Positions 10,708 through 21,589 of a DNA stretch of 64,000 bases are shown piece after piece; position 1 is the first letter of the stretch; each line of letters starts with the position of its first letter. The DNA comes from Macrothele yani (Eukaryota > Arthropoda > Arachnida > Araneae > Macrothelidae): the NCBI GenBank assembly GCA_039090855.1, contig CM077022.1:74610971-74674970 (forward strand), written 5' to 3'. A program made the position numbers and the translations under genes. Under the pieces are notes generated by a model, which was given only the letters and a program-made list of their open reading frames with translations, made no database searches and was not told the origin of the DNA.

Positions 10708-11278
10708 ACTTGAGTCATTCTTAATATTTCTTTTTGTCTTTTTAATCAGGTAAGTACATCAGTGTGGGGGATTAGCCCACAGCTGAGGGTTCCAACACAA
10801 AATCACTCGATACAAAGCACACCAAACCAGGTAGAATTGGAAGATCTTAAACTTTGGACACAGAAACACCAACTATACACCATTAATAATGCTCTTAATT
10901 TTTCTCTTCCGAGGATGGCCAAAGTTTTGGGCAACTCGCCTGCTTTGAGCACTCTAATTTTTTCAAAGTAAACGTGTCGGTCACCCAAGCCAAGCTCCCG
11001 AGGATGCCCGAAGTGTTGGGAGAAAAATTTCAAGCATTATTAATGGTGTATAGTTGGTGTTTCTGTGTCCAAAGTTTAAGATCTTCTGATTATACCTGGT
11101 TTTAGTGTGCTTTGTTTTGAGTGCTTTTGTGTTCTCTTCAACGGACTGAAGGACAAGGACTTCGACGAGGACCAAATAACGTGTATGAAATGTGATTTGT
11201 TTCCAGAAGCGGGCCTCATAGGTAAGCAATACGTATCTGGAGTATTCCAATATTTGATGAACCAATCCATTGCATTGT

Positions 11279-11653
11279 TAGGATTAGAAATAGATCTTCT
11301 ACTGGCCCAGCGGACCACTAGGATTTGCAAACTGCTGGTCCACCAAAATGCCCACTGGTCTGTAAAAAAAAAATAATGAAAAATTTAAAGACATTTACAA
11401 TATGTAGAAAATAACGTATCATTTCAATGAAATTATCTCCAATATTTGTTTTTAAACCTATCATTAGTTTGCAGCCTAAAAAGAAAACCATACAGCTAGG
11501 GAAAAGAAACAAATTCATTTTTTAAATTGTGACAAATTAGAAAAAAAAAAAAAAAAACTTGCTGGCCATCCGAGCCAGTAAAATCAATAGTTCAGTGGTC
11601 CGACAGAAGTTTTACTGGCCAATGGCCAGTGGACCACTGGGGAATTCAAATGC
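11279..11653. mobile_element. inverted-repeat-rich short element, possibly hAT-derived
   Basis: Near the left end GCGGACCACTAGGA and near the right end GCCAGTGGACCACTGGGG are related in inverted orientation. The interior repeats CTGGCC/GGCCAG words several times (11566-11640) around an A run. There is no coding sequence and no clear target duplication. The layout resembles a small non-autonomous element, but the assignment is weak. Confidence 0.35.
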
Positions 11654-11656
11654 TGC

Positions 11657-13791
11657 TTTGTTTTTATGCTAAATAAACAATGGTTAACTTTTTAAACTAA
11701 GGTTTAAAATATTAATGGAAACATTCTATTTTATGAATGCAAGCTATGGTCAATGAGGAGGCACAGATGCTGCCAAAGCATAATATCAGGTGCTTTGGGA
11801 TTACAAGGTAAGCAGTAGTGGTACCAAGGTAATATATATGAGGGTCTGTAGGCACTGGCCATCATACTACTAAGGTATTATGCAACAGAAGTTTTTACAA
11901 ACAGTATGTAACAAGATATGAAATGGGAGTTGCTTAGAAACAACAATAACCAAATTAAAAGGGTGCTAAATCTTAACTTGTATGAAGGACTCTTCGCCTT
12001 GCACGGAATGGAGAAATGCTTACCTACAAGTGCACTTGAGAAGCTGCTACTTGAGTAAAGGCAACCATCTGTTGTGGTCCAAGTTCCGTAAGTCCATTCA
12101 CCATATTTAATGTATTGCTGTAGGTCAATGAAAATATGCTGTTTGGCTGTATTTGCTCATCTTAGCATATCGTTGTGAACCAGCAGAACCATCTGTCAGC
12201 GGCTCCTTTATTTAAGTGTAACTTAAATTTTGAACTTTTCCAAATAAAATTCATAAAGTCACTGGTTAATTTTTTACTAATTTTTATGTTTCAGTTTTTT
12301 GCTGCTGTGTTACTCTTTATGTTTTCCTTAGCTAATTCTTTCTGTTGCTGTGTTTCCTGCAGTCTTCTTGTTATTCTTATTAGTTTATCATTTAGATCCT
12401 CAAATTGGACGTGTGAAGAGCAGGGTGCACAGTGGTCTCACACAACTGATGTGTAAGCTCAAGTATAGCTGCCAACTTTTTTCCAAACTAAGGGAATCAT
12501 TTATTTTTTGCATTAAAGCATGTTTGCCCATGTTCTGATGTTATAGAATATCTTTTCTTGAGTTCTGTAAGTGTCAAAACATCCCAACAAACTAGATATC
12601 TTTTCAGTACTTGGGAAAAACTGAAAAGTAACTAAATTGTATAGTTGTCTGTGCATACCCTCCAAGATTCAACTGAAACTTTTTTCACCAGACTCACAGT
12701 CACCTCGTACATCTTTTGTTTGAAATATATCATTGTAGGACACAGTGTGACTGTCATGATGGCAGCAGCTGTACTCCCTATTTTGATTTAAGCTTGACTT
12801 CTCCAGTGATATTTACTGCAGCCCCATATGTATTTGCCAATCTCACTGATTTAAAACTATTATAAAGGTGTTCATACAGCTTCTCCAAAGAAAGAAAGAA
12901 AGAAAATCAAGGATTGTTCTAGGACTTCAGCAGATTTCCCAAGTTTATTGATTGTGATTATACAGTTTATGGAAGCAAAATAAAGTTACAGGTTTTGAAT
13001 GAAAATTGTATGAATAAGATTCGTCTCAACTTAAAGCTGCAATTGCATGTTGTTGCATGATGGTCACAGCACTTTTTGAGCCATTCTAATGATACATTCT
13101 CACATTCAATAATGCATAATGAGAAAGTGTTTAACAGGAAATGATTCTTGTTAAATTTTGGCATTTGTGACATGTGAAAAACACTTTTGATAAGGTTTTG
13201 AAGGCACTTTCTTAACACCAAATCGATACCACAATGTAATTAACCAATTTTGAAGAAAGGCATTGTGCTATTTATGTGATACAAATATTGCATCTTTCCA
13301 CATTAGAAATTGTGTTTTGTTGGTGAAATGAACCAAATTTCAAATGATTTTGAATTCAAAAAAGGCTTTAATCCTTCCACTCTAGAAAGAAAATATGTTC
13401 TTTAAAGTTCAAGTGAACTGTTTTCAAACAATTCATATATTCAATGAGTTATATGGTTAATGACCTTGTCACCATTGTTTTTATGCTTTTGGTTTCATTA
13501 AAATGGTGTAAGTCCATGTTTCCATTCAAAGAATTTGGTCAAAAGGAACTGATTTCAAGTAGTTAACATTGAAATAATGCAGCTCCATATAGGGACCATA
13601 AGCTCCAAAGGCTGTTTCCATAAAACATACAACAAAACACTAGATAATTGCAAATGTTTAGAGAGATAAAATACACAGACAGGAAATCCTTCATTTTTCT
13701 TGCTTTAAAGTATTCACTGCAAAATTTGAAAAATATTAATAATTGATTTTGGTTAGTAAAATAACCAAACATAAAATATGTGGTATTATAT
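11657..13791. other. unassigned intergenic DNA, about 2.1 kb
   Basis: A+T-rich DNA with a short GAAA microsatellite near 12890. Several 60-95-codon frames (for example 12175-12456 and 12967-13221) show no recognisable domain. I see no repeat with defined ends. Confidence 0.45.
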
Positions 13792-14485
13792 AATAGAATA
13801 ATAGCTATATACTATATTCACTACTGTTTCACACGTTATATACGTTCTGTGCGTTGTGTGCACATTTGCAGCAAAATCATCCTGGCATTTATATATCATA
13901 TGAATAGGAATAATATTATAAGTTTTAATTATTATATTATCAAGGACTCACCTTGTATTGGCATTCCAGCTTAGTAAGCTTCCTCTTGTATCTTGAAAAA
14001 TATGTTTATCTAGCGTGTCATTAGCCACGTAGAATCATCGTATTAAAAATAGGCCTAATTGAAATTTGCGACCAGGGTTTAAATTCAAATAAAACACGAC
14101 TATGGATATCATACAAAGAGAGTGTGAAAGAATTACATTGTATATAATTCTTTCACACTCTCTTGGTATGATATCCGTAGTCGTGTTTTATTTGAATTTA
14201 AACCCTGGTCGCAAATTTCAATTAGGCCTATTTTTAATACGATGATTCTACGTGGCTAATGACACGCTAGATAAACATATTTTTCAAGATACAAGAGGAA
14301 GCTTACTAAGCTGGAATGCCGATACAAGGTGAGTCCTTGATAATATAATAATTAAAACTTATATTATTCCTATTCATATGATATATAAATGCCAGGATGA
14401 TTTTGCTGCAAATGTGCACACAACGCACAGAACGTATATAACGTGTGAAACAGTAGTGAATATAGTATATAGCTATTATTCTATT
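13792..14485. repeat. near-perfect 0.7-kb palindrome
   Basis: The sequence from AATAGAATAATAGC at 13792 is mirrored by the segment ending GCTATTATTCTATT at 14485. Each arm is about 335-340 bases and the centre is near 14138. GTGTGAAAGAATTA mirrors TAATTCTTTCACAC around a loop of under ten bases. Only a few mismatches were seen, for example GTATTGGCATTCC against GGAATGCCGATAC. There is no coding content; the twin frames at 13780-13974 and 14306-14536 are the same sequence read from each arm. It is either a foldback-type element or an assembly artefact. Confidence 0.9.
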
Positions 14486-14687
14486 GAAAAATATTGAAAA
14501 TTGGAGAAAATTAAATATCTGAGAGGTCTCTGGCAAAATAGATTTGGTAGATATTCACAAAGCGTGAACTCTGTTTTTAAAAACACTCTGAATAATGAAG
14601 GGTATGTCAAACAGAACCAGAAAAGACATTGGCTAACAGTACTATGAAAGCCATTGGCCACTAGTTAGATTCCATGAAAACAATGCA

Positions 14688-14905
14688 GCAGCCCCAGTGG
14701 CGCAGTGCCATTCTTCCGAGATGGGTCCGGGTTCGAATCCCAGTGGGGCATGAATGCTGTGTTTGTCTTAAGGCACTGGCTCTCTCCCTTCCCTAGAACA
14801 AGTGGCCTTAGATTAAAGACGAATGACTGCTTATAGCTCATTGAATTGCTCGTGGTGGTGGTCATTAAACCCCAAAAACAAATTTTAAAAAAGGAAAGAA
14901 AGAAA
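14688..14905 (+). mobile_element. tRNA-derived SINE, family A (copy 2)
   Basis: Has the family head CCCCAGTGGCGCAGTG, a B box GGGTTCGAATCCC near 14730, the GGCACTGGCTCTCTCCCTTC body and an A-rich GAAAG tail. The middle of the tRNA-like head is deleted compared with the copy at 18941. Target duplications are GAAAACAATGCA (14676-14687) and GAAAACGATGCA (14906-14917). Confidence 0.87.
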
Positions 14906-15027
14906 GAAAACGATGCAAACTCTTACCGCAACAAAAATAAATCAGGTTGCGCCATAAGTTATGTGTTTCTGGCATTGACAAGAATAGGTCATGCAAATTG
15001 TTGTATCTGCAAGAGAATATGAACATA

Positions 15028-15213
15028 GCGATGGCCTCTGATCATTCGTCCGAAAGGGGTCCGAGTTCAAATCCCGGTGAGGCATGGATGTTGTGTTTGT
15101 CTTATGGCACTGGCTCTATCCCTTCCCTGGAACCAGCGACCCTAAATCTGCTTATAGCCCAGTGACTTGCTCACAGTGGTCATTAAACCTCCAATCAAAA
15201 AAAAAAAAAAAAA
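15028..15213 (+). mobile_element. tRNA-derived SINE, family A (copy 3, 5'-truncated)
   Basis: Starts inside the head at GCGATGGCCTCTGATCATTC, so it lacks the A box. It then carries the body and a long A-tail at about 15197-15213. A 15-base piece of the body around ATTAGGGACGGGCGAC is missing. No target duplication was recognised. Confidence 0.83.
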
Positions 15214-16485
15214 GTTAGACTGTAAGCTAATGTTTGCATAAAACAGCTGGACAACTTTCTCAACAACTCAAGTGTAACCCATTCCACCTCTGTCATTATT
15301 AAAACTGACAGCAAAAGTTGATACATTTTTAAAAAATAGGTTCCACATAAATTCTGTTTAGAATTTATATACTATATATATAATTAATAGACATTTATTC
15401 TTCAGTGTATTCCCATCGATGTAAAACAGCCTTTTTGTATGAAATATTTCTGGATATAAGTAGTGGCTGCTTTTCAATAACTTTAAATAGTGTTTACAAT
15501 GGCTTAGCCCCAAGGCCATACCAAAGTTTGTGCTCTTCAGCCTTCTCTAAGGTTCTTGCATCATTAAAATTTAACAACCAACCAATCACCACAGTCCACA
15601 GAACGATATCTTCCTTCTGGAAAGTAAAAAGATAGAGAGGGGGTCACACAGTGCATCAGATGTATAAATTCTAAAAGCTAAATAAAGGTGATTATGAATA
15701 TGAAAGCACCAACATTTAGGTGGTTTGATAAGTCCATTAGGACAGAACTGTAAACCTTGTGATTGGAGTGGCATTTTCCCCACTTCCTTGACCTTGTTCA
15801 GTTATGGTCTTTTGTCAGTTGTTTTGGGAAGATGTGGAAGTATGAACTTTTTATGGTCGTGAAATGAAGTGGTGAGGCATAAGCAATGAAATGAATCCCT
15901 GCATTATATATGTAGTTCTGCTTTGTTATGTTTAAAAGTAAACTAGATAAACATGTTTGTATACACTTTTATAATGTTCATAATAATGGAAATCCCAACA
16001 GGCATGAATTTCAAATACATTGTGTACCATTAATGTCTAAGAAAGCTGTGTTTGAGTGACTGACATCCAAGAATGCAATACTAAGCTTCTTTAAATGGTA
16101 AACCTTTCATGACAGTGTTCTAGATTTGCATCTGTGCTGATTCATATAAAATGGCAGTTTGGTTTGCTTTTTGGAAAATACGCTGATTTTTGTATTATTT
16201 TTTGGCATAAAAGTGCTGTATTTGACTTTTTCCACATGTGTAGCCATCTCTTCAAAAAACTTGAAATTGCATGACCTGAACTTGCATCATCTGATTTAAG
16301 TTCATGGGAAACACTAGTTTGATTCCCTCTTCAGGGCAGTGCTATTTTCAAGTTTCCTGAGGAGTGCTACAGTATATTGATGTATTGACACAATTGTTCC
16401 CCAGAAAGAAATTTGTTTATTGATCTGTACCATTTTCATTCAGACAACTTTTAGTGGTGATACAATGTTACTTTCCACGGAAGTA
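15214..16485. other. unassigned intergenic DNA
   Basis: No gene recognised. Near 16325-16350 there is a short match (TTCAGGGCAGTGC then TTTTCAAGTTTCCTGA) to the body of SINE family B described near 56812, probably an old fragment. Confidence 0.4.
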
Positions 16486-17700
16486 CACTGAGTGATCACT
16501 GAATTATGACCACCTACCTAAATACTTTGTAGGTCCTCCTTTCGCCCTCAGTACAGCAGCTATCCGACATGGCATTGATTCAATAAGATGCTGGAAGCAG
16601 TTGGGAGTTATGGCCAGCCAAGCTGTGTGTAATGCGGCCTTCAATGCAGGTATGGAGGTGATTGGTGTATCCAGACGCCTGATATGCCATTCCATAATGT
16701 TCCACAGGTGCTCTATGGGATTGATATCAAGGGAGTTTTGAGGCCAATCGATATGCTGGAAGTTTGAACTGTGTTCTTCAAACCATTTCTACACAACATT
16801 GGACCTGTGGCTCAGTGCATTGTCATCTTGGAAGACACCGTCGCCATATGGAAAAAAGTGCAACATTGCTGGGTGTACGGAGTCAGCAACAATTCACAAT
16901 AGTGGACACCAGTCATACGTTGTTCCACATGCACCAGGGTTCCAAGTTTTTGCCAAGTAAATGTGCCCCACATCATACAACCACCTCCACCGGTTTGCAC
17001 TGTGGAGACCATGTAGGATGGATCGAGTGCCTCATGTTTGTGCCAGATACATACACAACTATACCTGGGGTGCAGTAAATAACATGACTCGTCAGACCAG
17101 CACCACTTTTTTCCAGTCACCGATATCCAGCTTGCATGATCTTTTCACCTGGCGAGTCTTTTGCACCGATGACGCATGGTTAGGAGAGGATGTTGTCAGA
17201 GTTGTCTGCTGTTGTAGCCCATACATGCGAGCGTGCGATGAATGGGCATGAAGTATATTCTCCCAGGTTGACCTCTTTTGTATTGGGTAATCAAATGTTG
17301 AACAGTGTGCGTCTGTTGGCCTGTATGACTCGTCGCACCCAGTGCTCACCTCTCACATCAGCCTTTTGCTGTCCTGTGCAGTTTTGCCTCCTGGTCGTTG
17401 TTTGACCGTTTTCATGCCAGTCCTGATATACTTTAACTAGGGCATCTTGTTAACAACCCACCGGTTCAGCAATTTGGGAAATCAGGACACCTGCCCTCTG
17501 AACTCCCAGAATCTGTCCTTTCTCGAAGTCCAATAAATCATTCTATTTACCCATCACGCTCCAAATTTTAAAACTTACTGCTCCACTTAAACCTTATATA
17601 TGCTACGTCGCTTGACTAATTGCTCCCTCTCAGAAATCACATGGTCAATGGGCCGCATCCACTTTTGATGGGGTGATTATAGTTCAGTGATCACTCGGTG
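16486..17700 (-). mobile_element. Tc1-like DNA transposon, 1.2 kb, degraded transposase
   Basis: Terminal inverted repeats CACTGAGTGATCACTGAATT (left) and CACCGAGTGATCACTGAACT (reverse complement of the right end) are flanked by TA on both sides (16484-16485 and 17701-17702), the target duplication of the superfamily. Minus-strand frames give transposase pieces. WCWSDESCYLLHP near 17100 holds the first catalytic Asp. IDWPQNS..INPIEHLWN near 16700-16760 holds the catalytic Glu. The C-terminal IESMPCRIAAVLRAKGG is near 16550. Stops and frameshifts separate them, so it is non-functional. It is the same family as the split copy spanning 41452-49478 and serves as its uninterrupted reference. Confidence 0.88.
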
Positions 17701-17702
17701 TA

Positions 17703-18034
17703 GTGTGGAGAATGAACTGAATCAGAGCCATATCATGGAATGTTGTAAAATAATCACAATTATTTTATTCTTTATACAATGTTCCATGCATCTTAAAATG
17801 ACAATTTTTGCTTTACTATTTTCTTTTTGAGCCATATCAGTTGCCATTGCTAACAGGGTTTATTTCTTGAAAAAAAACCCCATAAAATTATGGACATTAC
17901 TTTACAGCTTGTTTATATGCTTTCTAAAAGTTGTTCATTTGGAAAAATAGTATGTACTCGTTTATTTTGTCACCAAACAACTGCATTTTTATATTTTTTT
18001 ACTTAGTTCTGTTTTTTATTGGTTGTATTTTTAG
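17703..18034. other. DNA upstream of the first recognised SNX17 exon
   Basis: A+T-rich sequence ending in a T-rich tract (17980-18034), which fits a polypyrimidine stretch before the TTTTTAG acceptor. I searched 1-18034 for the expected first exon of SNX17, a short block starting with Met-His-Phe-Ser, and found none that I can support. Confidence 0.5.
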
Positions 18035-18109
18035 GCTTACAATGTGCATATTAATGGAGCCTTTCATTGCTCTGTCCGTTATAGGCAGCTACACTATTTA
18101 CATGATCAG
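18035..18109 (+). CDS. SNX17: sorting nexin 17-like gene, exon encoding the start of the PX domain
   Basis: SNX17 is an endosomal adaptor. Its PX domain binds phosphatidylinositol 3-phosphate and its FERM-like domain binds NPxY/NxxY tails of cargo such as LDL-receptor relatives and integrins, sending them back to the cell surface through the Retriever complex. That is family knowledge. Here a TTTTTAG acceptor is followed by 25 codons, AYNVHINGAFHCSVRY then RQLHYLHDQ, and a CAG|GTAATT donor, phase 0 to phase 0. The vertebrate counterpart from memory is AYNIHVNGVLHC.VRY..L..LHEQ. The Arg-Tyr pair of the lipid-binding pocket is conserved. Together with the exons at 35237, 41035 and 60650 it makes one continuous frame. 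Confidence 0.9.
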
Positions 18110-18248
18110 GTAATTCAGAATAACTTTTTTTTACACACACTTATTGTTTTTATTATTGGTCATGAAATATTGTTTCTCATATCATTTTTGATATCAATTA
18201 AGTGGACATTTGCCAAATGCATGGAAAAAAACTTTGTTTGCTTTTCAG

Positions 18249-18283
18249 CTGAAGAAAAACTATGGATTACTAAAGACAAGAAG
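18249..18283 (+). other. exon-like 35-bp segment resembling the start of the next SNX17 exon
   Basis: A TTTGCTTTTCAG acceptor-like site is followed by codons LKKNYGLLKTR and then AAG|GTGATT, a possible donor. In phase with the preceding exon, LKKNYG resembles LRRAYG, the start of the exon at 35237, and the LR-K-YG of vertebrate SNX17. The similarity then stops. Inclusion would add 35 bases and shift the frame of every later exon. It may be a remnant of a duplicated exon, a poison exon, or chance. Confidence 0.35.
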
Positions 18284-18928
18284 GTGATTCTTTGGAGACT
18301 GCTAAATAATAAATATAAATGCTGCTTTAATAGCAGTTTTTTTTTAATAGGAGTGTAAACATGAAAATAAAACTGACCTATCACCATTCTTTCTAATTGA
18401 ATTATTTAAATTTTAAGTTGCTCCTTTTCCTGTGATTTTTATTGCTGAATGTAAAGTTCTGGGCATCAAAGACCTTATTTTGTATGGAATCCTAAATTTT
18501 TTGTGTGATAAGGATGATCCTTTCACAAAGCAATCTTTGACATACAATTAACTGGATACTCTGTGTGCTTCGTTAGTTTTTTTTTTTTTTTCAGTTTGTT
18601 GGAATGCTGGGTAGTAGGTTAAATTTTGAGAGCTGTTTTTAAGCCAATGGCCATAATAGTACGTTAATATCAGATGAGCAAAGTTTACTACCACATTTCT
18701 ATATAATAGGAACCTGAATTAATGAGTGTAGAGTTGTTAATGACACCAACTGCTGTTTTTCTGTAGCAAGCAGTTTTAGTTTTGATTTGAGTATATAATA
18801 CAAATACAAGAACTGCACTTTAGGGTTAGACAAGCATTTTTTTTTTTAACTTCACTATGTTTCAATGGGGAAACAGTGAAGTTAAAAAAATGTGTTTTTA
18901 GCAACAAAATTTTTGTAAGGTAGGTGAT
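18284..18928. other. intronic DNA without recognised content
   Basis: A+T-rich intron. The only structure is a small hairpin at about 18850-18891, where TTAACTTCACT mirrors AGTGAAGTTAA. Confidence 0.5.
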
Positions 18929-18940
18929 GTAACTATGCGC

Positions 18941-19169
18941 GCCGCCCCGGTGGTGCAGTGGTCTAAGCGATGGCCTCTGATCATTCGTCCGAACGGGGTC
19001 TGGGTTCGAATCCCGGTGAGGCATGGATGTTGTGTTTGTTTTACGGCACTGGCTCTCTCCCTTCCCGGGAACCAGTGACCCTAAATTAGGGACGGGCGAC
19101 TGCCTATAGCCCATTGAGTTGCTCACGGGGGTCGTTAAACCTCCAATCAAAAAAAAAAAAAAAAAAAAA
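18941..19169 (+). mobile_element. tRNA-derived SINE, family A (copy 4, best preserved)
   Basis: The most complete copy in the window. It has an A-box region GGTGGTGCAGTGGTCTAAGC, a B box GGGTTCGAATCCC, the GGCACTGGCTCTCTCCCTTC body, the segment ATTAGGGACGGGCGAC, the end GTCGTTAAACCTCCAATC and an A-tail of about 22. Perfect 12-bp target duplications GTAACTATGCGC lie at 18929-18940 and 19170-19181. Perfect duplications and a long A-tail suggest a recent insertion. Confidence 0.93.
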
Positions 19170-19181
19170 GTAACTATGCGC

Positions 19182-19895
19182 CATGGGAAATTCAACAAAA
19201 TATTCAGCAGACCAAGAACAGTTTTTTTTGTTGTTGTTTTAGATTATTTCACATAATATTATGAGCAACTATTTAATTTTTTAGCTAGTTACTACTAAAA
19301 ATGTTCTTCATTAATAACAACAAAAGAATTCTAGAAAATGGAGCTATCAATATGAAAAAAAGAGTTGTGGATTTTAGTGTTTAGCACCAACAGGACAGAT
19401 GCGTTTTTTCAAATAAATATTTATCTTCAGAGTAAATATTTTAACACCTCGAAGACAATAATGCCCAATAATAAGCTCCCTTTTTTTACTGCTACACTCT
19501 ATTTAATTCTTGAGCCCATAAATAAAACAGTGAATGATTTAATATTTACAAAAGGATTTTACCCTTCTGCTCAAGTGGTTTTCTCAGTTAAATAGAAGTC
19601 ATCAAACAGTTGCATATTGTTTTAAATTCACCAGATACATACACTAGATGAAATAAAAAAGTACCTGAGATTAACACAACTGAAAATTTTTGTTATTGTA
19701 CTGCCACATAATTTGCTGCTTGTGGTCTGTCCATGTGTAGGGCAAAGGTAAGGTAATGTTGAATGCAGCATGATTGTAGATGGCAGGTGTGTCCCACGTG
19801 CTGTATGTTCAAACACACACAGACACACAGTGCATTCAGAAAGTCCCTCTGCATAATTGCACAGTATTTAATGGTAACTGCATTACATTTTATAA
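19182..19895. other. intronic DNA without recognised content
   Basis: No gene or repeat with defined ends. A short CA-rich stretch at about 19810-19830. The 76- and 66-codon frames here have no motif. Confidence 0.45.
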
Positions 19896-19897
19896 TA

Positions 19898-21313
19898 CAC
19901 TGACAGAAAAAAATCCCAACACCAAGAAGGGGTTGTGTTAGATAAACGACAGTTGGTAGGCAGTGAGAGTACATCTGTAAGATGACGTCTATGCAAATTT
20001 CGCGCTCGGCGCATACGTGTGGCGCTAGTAGCGCCTCGGAACATGCAAGGAAGGTTTGCTGTAAATACGCGCTGTAACGTTCGTGAACTTTAGTTATCGT
20101 TGAGATTCGACGTAGTGTGTTGATGTTAGTCAAGAATGCCTTTAAGAAGACGAAGAAGCCATTATCAACAGCTCACGGAGTTTGAACGAGGTCGTGTAAT
20201 AGGGCTACGAGAAGGTGGATTTTCGTTCCGCAATATTGCAGAACGACTTAACAGGAATGTAGCCACTGTGCATGATTGTTGGCAGCGGTGGTCAAGGGAA
20301 GGTACTGCCTCAAGAAGACCGGGTTCCGGCCGGCTACGTGGCACTACTGAGAGGGAAGACCGGCGTATGGCCGTGGCACATTGTACCGCGTCTGCGGCAG
20401 CAATTCGAGCTGCAGTTGCCACCACAGTGACACAACGAACTGTTACAAATCGGTTACTTGAAGGACAGCTTCGAGCCAGATGCCCTGTAGCGTGCATTCC
20501 ACTTACTCCAAACCACTGCCGTTTGCGACGTCAGTGGTGTCAAGCTAGAGCTCATTGGAGGACGGAGTGGAGATCTGTTGTGTTTTCTGATGAAAGCCGG
20601 TTCTGCCTGGGTGCCAGTGATGGCCGTGTGTTGGTTAGAAGGAGGCCAGGTGAGCGCCTGTAACCAACCTGTCTGCGGCTGAGACACACTGGACCTACAC
20701 CTGGAGTTATGGTCTGAGGAGCAATTTCCTATGACAGCAGGAGCACTCTCGTGGTTATCCCATGCACCCTGACGGCACAGTTGTACGTCGGTCTGGTGAT
20801 TCAACCTGTTGTGCTGCCATTCATGAACAGCATTCCAGGTGGTGTTTTCCAACAGGATAACGCTCGCCCGCATACTGCTGTTGTAACCCAACATGCTCTA
20901 CAGAGTGTCGACATGTTGCCGTGGCCTGCTAGATCACCAGATCTTTCACCAATCGAGCATGTATGGGACATCATTGGACGACAACTCCAGCGTCATCCCC
21001 AACTAGCATTAACCGTCTCTGTATTGACCGACCAAGTGCAACAGGCATGGAACTCCATCCCACAAACTGACATCCAGCACCTGTACGACACAATGCATGA
21101 ACGTTTGCATGCTTGCATTCAACATTCTGGCGGTTACACCGGTTATTAATGTACCAGCAATTCACATTTAAAATGGCTCTTCTCGCGCTTACATTAAGCT
21201 GTGATCTTGTAACCTTAACTATTAAATATGTTACCTATACAAATGTATTGCCGCCATTTCATTCCTCTACAACTATTTTTTCGTGGTGTTGGGATTTTCT
21301 TTTCCCGTCAGTG
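19898..21313 (+). mobile_element. Tc1-like DNA transposon, 1416 bp, nearly intact
   Basis: Complete element. The left end is CACTGACAGAAAAAAATCCC and the reverse complement of the right end is CACTGACGGGAAAAGAAAAT; both then continue into CCCAACACCA. TA dinucleotides flank both ends (19896-19897 and 21314-21315). Inside is one transposase reading frame on the + strand. High end similarity and a nearly open frame suggest a fairly recent arrival compared with the other Tc1-like copies here. Confidence 0.92.
20136..21149 (+). pseudogene. Tc1-family transposase with two in-frame stops
   Basis: Cut-and-paste transposase. The N-terminal half (20136-20663) carries a paired-like helix-turn-helix: LTEFERGRVIGLREGGFSFR then IAERLNRNVATVHDCWQRW, a GSGRLRGTTEREDRR linker, and VVFSDESRFCLG with the first catalytic Asp. 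The C-terminal half continues in the same frame with FQQDNARPHTA (second Asp) and DLSPIEHVWD (Glu). By my count 32 residues lie between that Asp and the Glu, slightly short of the 34 of classical Tc1. The frame is interrupted by TAA at 20661 and by TGA near 20716, where the family normally has Trp in a VMVWG motif. There is no net frameshift, so only point changes disable it. Confidence 0.9.
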
Positions 21314-21589
21314 TATGTTCATTTTTACCTTTGGCTTTAAATCAGGTGTTGAAAGTGATGCCCCCCCCCTTCCTTTTGTAGGCATAATACAACTCTTCTG
21401 CAATTGTTTTCAAACATGTCTTATGAAAATATACCCAGAAAAGTAAAGTTCTAGTTCCTTCATCATCTGTATCAGGAAGAACATATGTCATAGATGATAA
21501 GACTTACAAACAAGTGCAGAAGTTGGCAAAAAAAAAGTATGTTACCTTTGACTACAAAGGTAAGCTAACAGTGAAATATGTGGAAATAA

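Larger units (their letters stand above)
7615..10793 (-). mobile_element. full-length LINE family B (RTE-like), 3.18 kb
   Basis: A complete non-LTR retrotransposon on the minus strand. The 3' end at the left carries a TATG-type microsatellite tail (read on the minus strand GTTTGTATGTATGC). The 5' end at the right is a leader ending near TTGGAACCCTCAGCTG. Target duplications are AACACAAAAGCA (7603-7614) and AACACAAAATCA (10794-10805), one mismatch in twelve. The insertion lies in the left arm of a palindromic repeat whose uninterrupted right arm confirms the junction. Two further copies of the family are in this window: a 3' stub at 46309-46393 and a 5'-truncated copy at 58318-60508. Confidence 0.88.
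7477..11256. repeat. long palindromic repeat, left arm split by a LINE
   Basis: The outer block at about 7477-7614 is the inverse of 11127-11256: CCAATATTTG at 11247-11256 mirrors CAAATATTGG at 7477, and the shared core includes ACGGACTGAAGGAC. The inner block at about 10806-10910 is the inverse of about 11025-11125 (ATACACCATTAATAATGC against GCATTATTAATGGTGTAT). If the LINE at 7615-10793 is removed, the two left pieces become contiguous and mirror the right arm over roughly 250-290 bases. The centre near 10960-11000 is less symmetrical. Penelope-like elements and foldback transposons can have such inverted arrangements, but I do not recognise coding sequence that decides. Confidence 0.75.

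Noticed and set aside
16764..17251. Plus-strand proteins at 16764-17078 and 16961-17251
   Set aside because: Antisense frames of the minus-strand Tc1-like transposase.
18941..19020. tRNA gene
   Set aside because: The head has A- and B-box matches, but it is the 5' part of a SINE with a fixed body, an A-tail and target duplications.
20165..20497. 110-codon minus-strand protein
   Set aside because: Antisense of the Tc1-like transposase.
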